This document shows, one piece after another, positions 20,801 through 32,255 of a stretch of DNA of 64,000 bases. The translations under genes were made by a program, and so were the position numbers. The stretch lies in NCBI RefSeq assembly GCF_014898055.3, contig NW_023602073.1:84858678-84922677 (forward strand). The letters are read 5' to 3'. Numbering within the stretch: the first letter of the stretch is position 1; each line of letters starts with the position of its first letter. Origin of the DNA: Talpa occidentalis. Its lineage: Eukaryota; Chordata; Mammalia; Eulipotyphla; Talpidae. The notes under the pieces are model-generated. The model worked only from the letters and a program-made list of their open reading frames with translations, searched no databases and was not told the DNA's origin.

Positions 20801-21724
20801 AAGCTGGATTATACCTCTCCTAAATTTTCTTGTATTTCCATCAATAGCCCTACCAATAGCTTCAGTCCTAAGGTCCTAAGGACTACTAAGGTTCACTCCT
20901 TTACTACTTATAGACAAATGCTGCTTGAGAACCTCTCCCAGCAAAGTGCCTGCCTCCCTGACAGATACTGGGTATTTTTTCTAGCCTGAACTGTACACTT
21001 TAGATGAGAGGAGCACCATACATGCTCAATGATTAATTCATGCATTCTTTCATTCACTCAACAAACATTTAACAGACCTTATTGTCTATTTGAAGTTATT
21101 ATCTATTAAATAAAGTTTATCTACACTTAAAAAATCAGTAGTGTCTCTGGAACAAAACCACATAAACCAACATGGATGTCTATCACAACTAGGCACCTTG
21201 TATTTGGTCCCTGGAAACTTAGCAGAGAAAATTTGGCTTTTCTTTATATTTACTTCTGTGGAAGATGAGTAAAATTTGAAAAATGAGTAGACAGTTTAAT
21301 AGCAAACAATTATTTACTTACTGGGTTTCTCAATTTTATAACTACAAATGAGGGCAGCACATGAAAAATGTTTATTTTCCTTGGTGTCTTTCTCCCTGAG
21401 TCATTTTTAGGTTTGAAAAAATATTTATTATTTTTAAATTGTCTCCCTGGGTCTTAATTTTCTCTTTATAAAATAAGGAGGCTGGATTTATGATCTCCAA
21501 GATCTCTTTAAGCTACTACAGTCTTTGACACTCTGAATCATACCAAAAAGCCAGCCCTTAGTGTCACAGTGAGAAGTAAAGTTTTGAAGAAGAACCAAAT
21601 AGGGCTGTTTCCCCCCAAAAGTGGCCATATCTACCAGAAGAAACATTTTATTGACCTGAATTACTCATGCCTTATTACTCAAATGGTTATTTTTTTCTGT
21701 CAAATTATCAAAGGTTCTTAAAAA
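17871..21724. other. AT-rich non-coding DNA, largely unassigned
   Basis: About 3.9 kb. 18150-18215 resembles a MIR/L2 tail (CAATGCCTGACTCATAGTA ... GAATGAATGA). 19840-19920 is a scrap of the TTTATTGAATGTTTACTAGATGCC-type dispersed repeat. 20520-20980 is less AT-rich and contains a 63-codon frame without recognisable similarity. No exon-like structure could be supported. Confidence 0.4.
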
Positions 21725-22295
21725 TACCATATGATTAACCAATACCACCCCTAGATATTTATCCAAATAATATGAAAGCACTAATTTGAAAAGATATATG
21801 CCACCCTTATGTTCATAGCATCATTATTCACAATAGCCAAGACCTGGAAACAACCTAAATGCCCAATCATGAATGAATGGATAAAGAAGTTGTAGTTTAT
21901 ATAGTCAGTGGAATATTACTCAACAATTAAAAAAGGGTATGGATAGAACTTTAAGAGATTGTGCTAAGCAAAATAAGTGAGATAGTGAAAGATAATCACT
22001 GATGATTTCTTTCATGTGGGATATAAATAACCAAAGCAAACCAACAAAATACAACAAATATAACTCTCAGACTCTGAAAAATATGGTGGTTATCAGAAGG
22101 AAAGAGGTAGGTGGTTGGTGGAAGGGGAATTGTGGATGGAAGGTCACGGTCAGTTTGATAATGTGCATAGCACTAGAACTTTGGTGGTAGGTTTGGTGAG
22201 GTATAGACACATATAAAGTTGGGAAGCTGAATGCCCAAAATTTACATAGTATTGTAAACCAATGATAAGTCAACAAAATTTTATTTAAAAAAATC
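21725..22295 (+). mobile_element. Old 5'-truncated L1 3' end
   Basis: From ATATGATTAACCAATACCAC through TTATTCACAATAGCCAAGAC and GAATATTACTCAACAATTAA to TATTGTAAACCAATGATAAG and an A-run, this is a decayed copy of the ORF2 C-terminus and 3' UTR of an older L1 subfamily. Frames in it (22002-22190 plus, 22067-22381 minus) are relics or chance. Confidence 0.85.
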
Positions 22296-22429
22296 CCTTT
22301 TCTAATATTGGTGATTACCATAGGAAAATGGGTGTGGGCATCATTAAAAAAAAAAAAATCCCTGTTCTGTAAGGTTGTCATGAGACCAAAATGATTTCCT
22401 TTCCTTTACCCAAGGTCTTTAATTTTCTT

Positions 22430-22560
22430 TTATTTTTTTAATCTTCCTCCCTTCTTTCTTTCCTTTCTTCTCCTCTTTTCCTTCTCCTGGTCCTCCTCAT
22501 CCCCTTTCTCTCTCTCCCATTCCTACTCCTCCTCCATCCCCACACACTTTTTTATCTCTC
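22430..22560. repeat. Polypyrimidine (CT-rich) tract
   Basis: About 130 bp almost purely C and T with short A/G interruptions; low-complexity DNA. Confidence 0.85.
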
Positions 22561-23959
22561 TTCTTTCCACTAATGACCACTGGTTTTCTATCCCCAGGGA
22601 CTCTGGGGTCCAAACCAACTTGGTTCAGACTCTCTTATTGTCTAATAGGAATAATGGTATTCTTCAGATCATCTCACTAATGAAGGTGTAATTACAAATG
22701 TATTGATACTTAAGTGTCCTGGGTCAGCTGTTTTATAAGAGGATATTTGGAAACACCTTACCTGCAAAAAAAAGTTAACCATGGCATTTGCTACATCTGA
22801 ACACTATGAAGGTGTTTACCTGTCTGAAACAGGGAACAGCATTCTCAGAGGAGGCGATAGCTCATACAGAGGACCTGGGACCCGAGCAGCCACTTCAAGG
22901 ATGACACTGTAACTCAGAGAGAGATATAACAATGGTGCTGAGGTGCAAGATTGATGCACTGGAGAGACTTAAGGGAGATATCACAATATCTAGTAAATAG
23001 TTGCTTTGCTTTACAGACAACCATTGTGATTTGTTTCTAAATAAGTGTTACCTTTGCATTTGCAGTCAAGCATTTTTAATTTTTTCCAGTCATACAGTTA
23101 AGAAGTATAATAAAAATTATTTACTGATTGAAATGGAATATTAAAATTAAACCTATTTTTCCTATCCTGCATAAACTATCTTAATATAATTTCATATAAT
23201 TGGCAATAATTAGTCCCATACACATACAGAAAACAAATATTTATCAAGGGTTTTATATCATAAAAATTGAGAAGGGAAGTTATCAGTAATAATAACAGCT
23301 CTGTTACTGTCAGTTATGTCTATCCATTCTATCCAGAATAGATTCAAAAATATATTTTACAAATAAAAAATTAGATTGACAGATAAAAGAGTTAAAGGAA
23401 TCATAACCTGAGTTGCAGAGAAATTGTGCTTTCAGTATACTAACTGCCTTCAGACTTTTCTGAGTGTATGGGAAATTTTTGAATATAGAATTGAAGTTTC
23501 AAAAAGACAATTTCAGGTTTCTTTGAATTGATTTTTCCTCAGATGTTCACTATGGAGCTGTAGAGCCTCCAGGTAGATAGTGCTGGACACTGAAATAACC
23601 AGTTAAATTAGCCAGGAATTTAATCACTTACGCCTTGACCTGTATCTGTGCATATAAGGCAATTTCATGTAGGAAAATGCTGAAATTTTTGATAGAAAAT
23701 AGACTTTTTGTTTCAGTCTTTAGTTTCAGTCTTTCTCTCTTCAAGGTGAGTAGTTGACATGGCCAGGTTTCATAAGCTATTTATACTTAGAGAGTTAAAC
23801 CACACTGAGGGGAGATCTGGAAATTAGATGGTGGATTTTTTTTTCTAATTCTCTTTTAGGATCATACCATTGATGCAACTAAAGAGGCAATTCAATGTTT
23901 AAACACTTTCTTTTCATTTACTATTTTAATGTAGTCTGCATTGTTAGTAATATATGTTA
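22561..23959. other. AT-rich non-coding DNA
   Basis: No gene or repeat family is recognised in about 1.4 kb. Confidence 0.5.
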
Positions 23960-23975
23960 TTGTCTCATTTTTTTT

Positions 23976-24236
23976 TCAAGATTTATTTTATTTATACAAG
24001 ATCTGGGGTACAGGCCAGATGTGCGGGAGGGTGAGACAACTCACCAGAGACAGAGCGGGGAACAGAAAAGGCAGAATGACCAAAATACACTGCTTAGGGG
24101 AGCAATGGGTGAGACAGGAGAGGTCTGCCTCACCATGTGGGTTGCTTCGCAGCCGGCAGGGATCGAACCGGCACTGCAGAGGCTATGGACAGCTTCATAG
24201 CGCTGTGCTCAACCACCTGCGCCACTAGGGAGGCCC
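23976..24236 (-). mobile_element. tRNA-derived SINE
   Basis: A complete reverse-orientation copy: CAAGATTTATTTTATTTATAC tail, body, and head ending AGGGAGGCCC. TGTCTCATTTTTTTT (23961 on) and TGTCTAATTTTTTTT (24237 on) are imperfect TSDs. The B-box equivalent GGATCGAACCG is still recognisable. Confidence 0.9.
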
Positions 24237-24749
24237 TGTCTAATTTTTTTTAATGAAAGGGATGGTTCTATTGTTTTACAAAAGCACCAATTTCTTATAC
24301 GTTCACTAAAACAAATTCTTGCCCTTCCTTGTGCTATATAAAATCTGCATGAATGCATCTAAAACTGTCGTTGAATGTGTAACTTGTTGCGGATTCATCA
24401 CCTCATATGGGAATTGAATATTAGGAATTTGCTAGTGTCAAATGAATGCAAAGCTGGTCTCACTAGGTGAAGTTTATTTTTAGTTACTAACAATTTTTGA
24501 AGACTAAATTACAGAAAATAGCAATCATTTTCTAGTGCTTTAGCTCTTAAAATTAATCAGGCAACTGGATTAATAATAGCATATTTTTATTAATAACCCA
24601 CAGACACACCTGTACTTATTCATCAGAAATCTTCAAAATGGTATGCTAGTCAAGGAGTGTCAAGTTATCATTTGAAAAGTATTGAATACATTCTAGGAGC
24701 AGTTTATTACTGAGAGTGAATTAACTACATTTTAGCACACTCATTTGGG
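24237..24749. other. AT-rich non-coding DNA
   Basis: Nothing recognised. Confidence 0.5.
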
Positions 24750-24960
24750 GAGATACTGTAGCACAGAGTTAAGGGGACAAACTCTTACATTAGACTTATT
24801 AAGTTAGCTCTTCATGTAGAGTTGACTACCTAGATTCCGATCTTAGTTTCAATACCTACTAGCTATTTCATCCTCAGCAAGTCATTTCTCTGTACCTCAG
24901 TTTTCTCATCTATAAAGTAGGGCTGATAATAATAATACAAAATTATCTCTGACATTTATA
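24750..24960 (+). repeat. MIR SINE relic
   Basis: TACTGTAGCACAGAGTTAAGG ... TTCAATACCTACTAGCTATTTC ... GCAAGTCATTTCTCTGTACCTCAGTTTTCTCATCTATAAAGTAGGG gives, in order, the MIR head, core and downstream region (MIR: tactagctgtgtgacc ... ctcagtttcctcatctgtaaaatgggg). Confidence 0.85.
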
Positions 24961-25200
24961 AAACTCCTCCTTTGTAAAAGGCACTCGAGAGAGAGACAGA
25001 GGGAGAGGTTATATACCTTATAACGTTCTAGTATCAATTACATTTCACCTTCACAACAACTATATGAGGTGGGAACTATTCTTTTCTCCTTTTTGCAGAT
25101 CAGAAGACTAAGAAACCTAGAAGTAAAACAACTTTCCTTAACAACTATCCTATAATATCTGATGCACTCATCGATACAGGTCTATTATTTAATAAGATTA
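24961..25200 (+). repeat. MIR3/L2-type relic
   Basis: CACCTTCACAACAACTATATGAGG ... TTTTGCAGATCAGAAGACTAAG resembles the common L2/MIR3 phrase for tcctcacaacaaccctatgaggtag ... tttacagatgaggaaactgag. Confidence 0.6.
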
Positions 25201-26169
25201 CATACCTAAATCCTTAGACCATTGGTTGGTTCTAATAAATATTTAACAAGCATTAATTACTATTGTTGGTTTATAAAAATTATAACCATATTTTACATAC
25301 AATCTTATTTATCTCACTAAATACTTTTTCACTAAAAATGTTTACTCTGTCTTTTATGGGATATGATCTATTTCTCTTGGGATTAACCTTTCCATCACAC
25401 ATTTTTTATTTCAAAAATTTTACACACCAAAGTATAAAACAGTCAAGGTCAATATGCTTGATAATTCAATAAACCATCTTACTATATGCCTAGCATTATA
25501 CCATGACCTAGTTTAGGGCATTAAACAAAAAGCAAGACAGATAAGGTCCTGGCTATCACAAAACTTACCTCCTAGTAAATCGTATTGTCATTAACTCCTT
25601 TCCAACTTGAATCTTTAATCTTGGGAAACAGTGCCACACTAATATTGAAATCTTATATTGTTAAACACTTGTGACATTAGCAGGGTGATACATTATACAG
25701 ACCACAGTTCTCTATGTCACTGGCTTTTTTTACGCACGCAGATGAAAAGGTGTTCCAGAATCTCTGGGAACTGCATCTTTAAATGAAGCCTATTGGGAAA
25801 GAATGCAATGCCCATGTTTTTCTCCTTTGGCATATGTGTGGGTGTCTTAGAGTCAACCTCTTCAGTTCATTACTGCATGGAGAAAAGCCATCAGAGTTCC
25901 AAATAGAAACTAAGAGTTTCAAATTCCTCAGAACAGAATTTGACTCTTCATCTTCTTCCTTTATGTTGCTTTCTCTTGCACTTTGTCTTTTAAAAAATGT
26001 TTTTCTTTTTCTACCACTATCAATATCACATGAAATGATAATATTAGTGGAGGCTTTTCATATGAAATTATGTGTTTTGACTATACAAAGAAAAATAATT
26101 CATTATTATACCAATATTACTATTCCAACTATTGAAAAATACTCAATATTATTTAATATATAAACGTGA
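25201..26169. other. AT-rich non-coding DNA
   Basis: A 126-codon open frame at 25783-26163 (plus) has no recognisable domain, no conserved-looking codon pattern and no splice or poly(A) context that I can support. Treated as chance. Confidence 0.45.
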
Positions 26170-26372
26170 GTTCACATTTTTTATTTTTATTTAATTTTTT
26201 AAAATTTTTTACATGGTTGTTCATTTTTAAACAATATTTGCTTCCCGCCCCCTCCCCAGATGTAGGCCCCATAGAATTTCCTTCACCAGTGCACCCATGC
26301 ACCATCACCACAGTCCCCTGTGCTCCTCTCTCTGATCCCTCTCCCTCCTCCTCCCCTGCAGGATGTGTCTGA
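26170..26372 (-). mobile_element. L1-type 3' end fragment (second family member at 48605)
   Basis: A T/A-rich start, then TTTAAACAATATTTGCTTCC, a C-rich stretch, CATAGAATTTCCTTCACCAG, then CCCATGCACCATCACCACAG. The same order recurs at 48605-48785. The C-rich tract after a T-rich end resembles a reversed L1 3' UTR, but the family is not certain. Confidence 0.55.
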
Positions 26373-27544
26373 TTTATATGAGTTTTTATATATATATATA
26401 TTAAAAACATGAGTCTATAGAAAATTTAATCACCTAAAAATTTAGGAGAGCACATGTGTTTCCTTATTCTGCAGATCTATTGGCCTATGCTTAAGAAATA
26501 ACAGAATAGAAAGGAAACTTACATATAGTAACAACTCACAAATTTAGCAGACACAATCTTAGTTAATTCTCACAGCAGTGCTGGAATTAAATACATTTAA
26601 TACTACATTTAATCAAGTGGAAATAGAGATTCAGGAAAACCTTGTCTCTGACCCAAGTTCTGTGAGGAAACAGGGCCACGACTAGACCAATTCAATCCAA
26701 AGGCCCTGCCCTTTCCATGAAAATACAGTATTTTACTTGAGCAGAGCTCATGCAGCTGTAAGACCACTGCTATTCAAAAGAGAAAGTAGTTTTTGCACTG
26801 CCTTTTATAGATTCTTTTGTTACATATATCATATTAATATTATCATGAAGAACTATCTCTACATAATTTCACGTAACCTACCACAAAACCATTGAATTAA
26901 TAACCATCTGCAATGATTATTAATCAATTACACCTCTCAGATGAAGTGCTGCATTTTATACAAATTATTTAATGATCCATTAAAAGGAATAAAAATAATG
27001 TAATTGGCATAGAAGAGATTAGCACCTTTCCCATTCCTTTTATTATTAACTTTTAAAGTCATCATCATCCTCAAATAATATAAAACACTGTAATTCCCAT
27101 AAGAACAGGGTTTGGACTGAAAATTATAACTTAGACACAAGCAAAGCAAGACTTGCTCTTTATTTAAATGGTCATGAGCCAATTTATCTACAATAAAAGT
27201 GCTGTGTTCTTATATACTGATTAGAAAAATCTTCATCTACATTTGTGAAGAGTGGAAACAAATCGAAAGCCTCTAAATATTTTGTCTGACTTTCTTTTAT
27301 TTTAACATTTAACATTCCTGTTTTTGTGTATACACATTTAATTTTATTGAAACAAAGAAACTTGTACATTTTTAATATTTAAAACTTAGCATCCAGTGAA
27401 ATAGAAAATTTTAAATAAGAACAAAATTACAGCAGAGAATGTCAATTCCAAATATGATCCTGCAGGTTCTGCTGATTCTCCTATAAAGTGGCAGGACCTA
27501 AATCATCAAGAGGAGACAGTTTTCTTTTTAAAGTATCATCTTAT
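26373..27544. other. AT-rich non-coding DNA with an L2/MIR-like patch
   Basis: 26520-26700 has a weak L2/MIR pattern (TTAATTCTCACAGCAGTGCTGG ... GGAAATAGAGATTCAGGAAAA). The rest is unassigned. Confidence 0.4.
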
Positions 27545-27550
27545 TTTTTT

Positions 27551-27719
27551 TAGATTTATTTTTTTATTTATACAACAGCTGGGGTGTAGGCCAGAGGCAC
27601 GGGAGGGTGAGAGGACTCACCAGAGACAGAGTGGGGAGCAGAACAGGCAGAACTGTTGAGGGCAGCGGCCGGTGGGACAGGAGGGGTCTGGCAAGCCATG
27701 TGGGAATCTCCCTGGCTGG
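27551..27719 (-). mobile_element. tRNA-derived SINE, 5'-truncated (head missing)
   Basis: The tail and body of the SINE are present (GATTTATTTTTTTATTTATAC ... GGCCAGAGGCACGGGAGGG ... CATGTGGGAATCTCCCTGGC), but the tRNA-like head and its A and B boxes are absent. It ends in AT-rich sequence, as after incomplete reverse transcription. Confidence 0.85.
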
Positions 27720-27974
27720 TAAATTATCTTAAATTGCAAGTGTGTCCATTAAACACCACATTTAACACATGCTAAAGGAAGAAGCCCTTCCTTGTTGTTG
27801 AAATGCCCATTTAACCCACCGAGACATCTCAGAACAATCCTTTGCTGAACTTCTATAATCCAATTTTTTAAGATTTTTTTTCTTTAAGAGAAAGTAGACA
27901 GATACATGTTGGTAAATGCTAACTGTCCGTATTCACATAGAAAGTGTTGTCTGAGTCCACTATAAAGAGAAAGG

Positions 27975-28692
27975 AAGGGGGAAAGCTAACAGACTCCACC
28001 AATCATTTTAAAAGTGGTCAGCAAGGCCTCCCTAATGGCCAAGGGGTGAAGTCTCAGCACTGTGAAGCTATCAGCCGCCACTATAGCATGAGTTCAATCT
28101 CTGGCCAGGGACGTAACCCACATGTTGCAGCAGATCTCTCCTGTCTCGACAGCTATTCCTCTCAGCAATATATTTCAGTCAATCTGCCTCTTCTGCTCCC
28201 CGCTCTATCTCTGGTGAAGCCTTTCACTCCCCCTCCCCCACACCTCTGGCCTACAGCCAAGCTCTTGTATGCATAAATAAATAAAACAAATATTAAAAAT
28301 AAATAAAAGAGGTGAGCATTGGTCACAAGAATCCCAAATTTTGAGTAACAACATGCGTCAACCATCTACAAGTATCTGCACTACTTGGGAAAGAGAATGA
28401 AGAGGTGCTGTATTATTTGACAAGAGTTGAAGTGACAGGACTTGAAGATAATAAGTCTGGTTAAAAAAATAGATTTTTATTTTGATGAAAATCCTTACTT
28501 CAAAAATAAAGTCCTCTTCAAAGAATTTAATCTAAATGAGAGTGATGATCCATGTTCAAATTCTCCTGAAATCAAGTGGAAATCTGGAAAGGATTTGATG
28601 AAACATTCAAGTCAAATGCAGAATAAAGCCAGTAGGAAGAGACAGCATGAAGAACCAGAGAACTTCTTTACCTGGTTTACTGGCCATTCTGA
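27975..28692 (+). pseudogene. SET: SET processed pseudogene fragment, interrupted by a SINE
   Basis: SET is a NAP-family histone chaperone and PP2A inhibitor. From 28448 the translation reads [11 protein letters not shown], then [45 protein letters not shown]: the SET NAP-domain core with scattered substitutions. Upstream, 28324-28440 matches the preceding SET coding sequence (ACTACTTGGGAAAGAGAATGAAGAGG; TTGACAAGAGTTGAAGTGAC) but with frame changes and an in-frame TGA in place of Trp (near 28342). A decayed left piece (about 27975-28024, AACAGACTCCACCAATCATTTT) lies before a SINE at 28025-28306 that splits the copy. Similarity ends abruptly near 28692, before the acidic tail. Continuous coding sequence without introns indicates retroposition; the outer limits are approximate. 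Confidence 0.87.
28025..28306 (+). mobile_element. tRNA-derived SINE inserted in the SET pseudogene
   Basis: A forward, older copy: GGCCTCCCTAATGGCCAAGGG, decayed B box, CAGCAGATCTCTCCTGTC, body, and TGCATAAATAAATAAAAC tail. The flanks AAAAGTGGTCAGCA (28010) and AAAAGAGGTGAGCA (28305) are an imperfect TSD of pseudogene sequence, so the SINE arrived after the SET copy. Confidence 0.9.
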
Positions 28693-31600
28693 ATCCTTGA
28701 ATATAGCTATTTATTCTAAAATTCCAAGTACATTTGTTTCTTCCTCACCTACGTGTCTATTAAATCTAATTGGGAAAACAGGAGAAAAAGAAATAAAAAA
28801 TGGGCTTGCTGATTGGTAAAGTGCTTGATCTTGTTCTTCATTATATTTTGACTATAGGACAACTTGCATATGGAAACCTTCAGGTTTTTCAGATATATTT
28901 GTCTCAGCTATATATGGGAAGGAAGAGCTCTTTCTTATTTCCTCCACATGAAAGTGAAGCTTAGGGTGATGATATACTCTGAGTCCTTTATGAGCTGTGT
29001 CTCCATGCTCAGTTCACAGAGTTGAGCTTTAGTGGTCTTTCAGGCCAGCATAGTTTTGTAACTCTTCATATTTCTAGGCTATGCACTTTTAGTTTTCAAA
29101 CTATGATTAACTATTTTTCGAAAGGACTAAAACCCACAATAACCTTTGAACCTCAATATTAACTGCAACTGCGTTACTGAGCTTCCAGTGCCTTCCTTGT
29201 AAGTAGACTCTTATGGATCATAGCTAATAATAATGTTCAGAGAAAAATAAAATAATTTTTTAACATGGGAACTAATAAAATAAGTAATAAATATATTCCA
29301 CTTGACATGGTGTTTCTTCCAAGCTTTGAACATGAAATAGGCATTGTTTCATACTGCAAATCTCTTTGTTTAAAATCTTAATAGATGTAATTGTATTACA
29401 TCCAGAAACATTAACTGTTAATCTTTTGGTTCTTCAAAAATCCCCCAAAAATGTGATTTATCTTATAACGAATTCCTATGTCATATGTCTCTATCAGTCT
29501 ATCAGTCTCACTATCTCTAATGTTGACATTTATTTTGTCAAATATTAAATAATGATATTTATTATTGCAGCCACAGTGGACATATATACTTGGAAAGTTA
29601 TACATATAAGTTACGTGGAGGTAGTACAGTTAATTTTGTTTATAGATAACACTTTAACTAGAACTTTGGCTTCTGTACAGTTTAGATACAGTAGAAATAT
29701 AAACAACCATTAAGAAAAAACTTAATAGAAGTCCTAGGGGTCCAATTATATGATGTTATGAGAAGATGCCAATTTTGGTGTCTTCCCAGAACACCAAAAA
29801 ATCAATTAATGTGGCATCACGTCAATGTAAAAGCAATTATCAACTTTCCCACCATCTCAGGGTCAAATTTCATAGTGGTCAGATAACTTAATTTCAAAAT
29901 AACTGTTGAACTGAACTTTGATTAACAGTATCACAAATTTGAAGGAAGTTTGTTAAGGTTCCTTGAGGACATTCTTATGAGAATAAAAAAAAAAGTGGAT
30001 TGACTTTACAGACAGCCAACACCTTTCTAAAACCAGCTGGCTTACAAATTCAACTGACCTGTCATTACCATACTTCACTATTAAGAATCACAAGAACAAC
30101 TTGTTCTGAATCTTCTGGCTGACTCCCTCAACAGTGTGAGCAGCGAGTATCTTCTGTGATTAAAATATAAAGTGTTTTATTAGGCTTTGGCTTCTTTTTT
30201 CCCATGGAATGGATGTTTCTTTTATTCTTTTTAATGGATTTATATAAATACCAATTTTTTTCTCTCAAGGTTTATATGATGAGTAAAGAAAAAGTGGAGA
30301 TTGATTTGTACCATTTTATACCCCTGCAATTACTAAGGTTACCAGTTATCTGAAAGTTGAATCTACTCCAAGTAATATAATGAATGTATGCTTTTATATT
30401 TATGAAAAAATTTTCCCTTACATTATTATCTGTATTTAAGTATTTAGGTTAGTTATTATACTAACAGATTAACTTGTACCAATAGTTCATTTTACTTTTC
30501 TTTAAATGGATTTGAAAGGAAGGTTTGATTTGAAAGAGCTTGAGTTTTTCAAGCAAAGATGAAGGTTTTATATGTGATGACTTTAATAATCAATGTTAAC
30601 AGCATTATCTTCTTGAATTATATAGGAGAGGATGATAGGAGATACATGAACCAAAGGAAATATTAAAGAGCATATAACTTCATGGATATCTCATTCCAAT
30701 CTTTACTCCCCCGCACCTATTCTTTTAACTATTTTTTTTTTTTACTCTCTTCTGGCTAGCATTGCTAGCGGATCAAAATTGTTCCTTGGTTGGCAGTGTT
30801 CATATTTACTTATATTGACTCAGGAAAAAACAGGAAACATTACTTTTATCTTTAACTCATTAAAATTAAAGTAAAATACAGACTTAAGAGCTTGGTCCTC
30901 TCAAATAGGCACTCTAGGTTAGAAAGTTGAGGCTCTCAATTACTATTAATTCTCTACAATATTACACAAATCATCTGCCCATGCTGTCTCATAGAAAATG
31001 TGAACAGTGGAAGTATTATTTCCTCTCTTGGAGATATCATAGCACTTGTTTTCCATGTTCTGGAGTCCAACAGTGCAGAATAGAATAATATCTGGCAAAT
31101 AGCACTTCCAGCCGTGTAAGTGGAGCAGGACTCTTGGATCTACCATATTGGAACAGAGCCTTCTGAGCAGAGTGATGGGCAAGAACAGCTGTAAATGCCC
31201 TTGTTTTTTTGTGTCTCTCCAGTTTCTTTAAAATTGATTACTAAACATCAACAATGATCAATGTGAGTTTTTTTGAGTGTTTATGTGATAGTGTCGCTAT
31301 TACAAACTATACAAAAAAAATTACATTGGTTCATCTTTAAGAATATTCATATTACACTCATTTTATATGTATTTCAAGTCAATATTTTTCCATATTCAAT
31401 TTTGGTACTTTCTCCTAGTGGAATAAGAGTGAACATTTCTACAATCATTCTTACTATTCATTTTCATTAATCATAATAGCATTGAGTCTAGTTTGCTACT
31501 CCCATCAAAGTTATACTGGGAAGCAAGAGTAATATTGACCTTACCCTGACCATACCTGAATAAACAAAATTTATTTTGAAAAATGGTTATCCACTCACTG

Positions 31601-32145
31601 CTATATTTAATCATGAGGGAAGAAAAATATTTTTTTTTCAAAACACTACTCTCTCAAATTGTTTTTGTTCAAAACTCTCCTGCACAATCTTTTTATTCAA
31701 AATTTTCTATCTTTTCAAAATTCCCAAAGGAGATGCAAGATATTTGCTTTTGTTCTTTCAGGAGCAGAATTAGCATAAGAATATCACAAAATCTTCTCTT
31801 GAATATTTTTTCAACAACTGTCATGGTAAAGCAGATCACTAAAAAATGAAACAGCTAAAAATCACTCAAAACTGTGCTCCCAAGGTCCACAAGAAACTTG
31901 ATCCCTTATTGCCATTTTTTTAAGTCTGTCTTGATAGTAGTAGATGGTATTAAAAACTGGTAGAGTATCCAATATCATTTCTTCATGACATGCCACTGGC
32001 AGTCAGTTGCAGTAAACAAACTGATTAAAAGATTATCTGTCACCCAGTGTTTCATCATCCTCTGTAGTGATTCACTTGTCTGGCATCAGGGCACAGTCTT
32101 GCTTCACTGAATGAATGCTATCTCTTCCCAAGAAGAAAAAAAAAA
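28693..32145. other. AT-rich non-coding DNA, unassigned
   Basis: About 3.4 kb. The frame of the SET relic stays open to 28819, but those last codons are not SET. No other gene or repeat is recognised. Short frames of 60-90 codons (for example 30946-31182 minus, 31583-31849 plus) lack any recognisable motif. Confidence 0.45.
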
Positions 32146-32147
32146 TT

Positions 32148-32255
32148 AACATTTATTTTATATTAGTTTCTGGTGTACAACATAGTGACAAGATTTTGTA
32201 TATATTTTGAAATGATCACCACAACAGGTCTGTTTAACATCCATTCCCATAAAAA
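32148..32255 (-). mobile_element. Old L1 3'-end fragment
   Basis: ATTTATTTTATATTAGTTTCTGGTGTACAACATAGTGAC followed by ATATTTTGAAATGATCACCA is the reverse of a typical old L1 3' terminal sequence, related to the one at 47645-47790. Confidence 0.65.
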
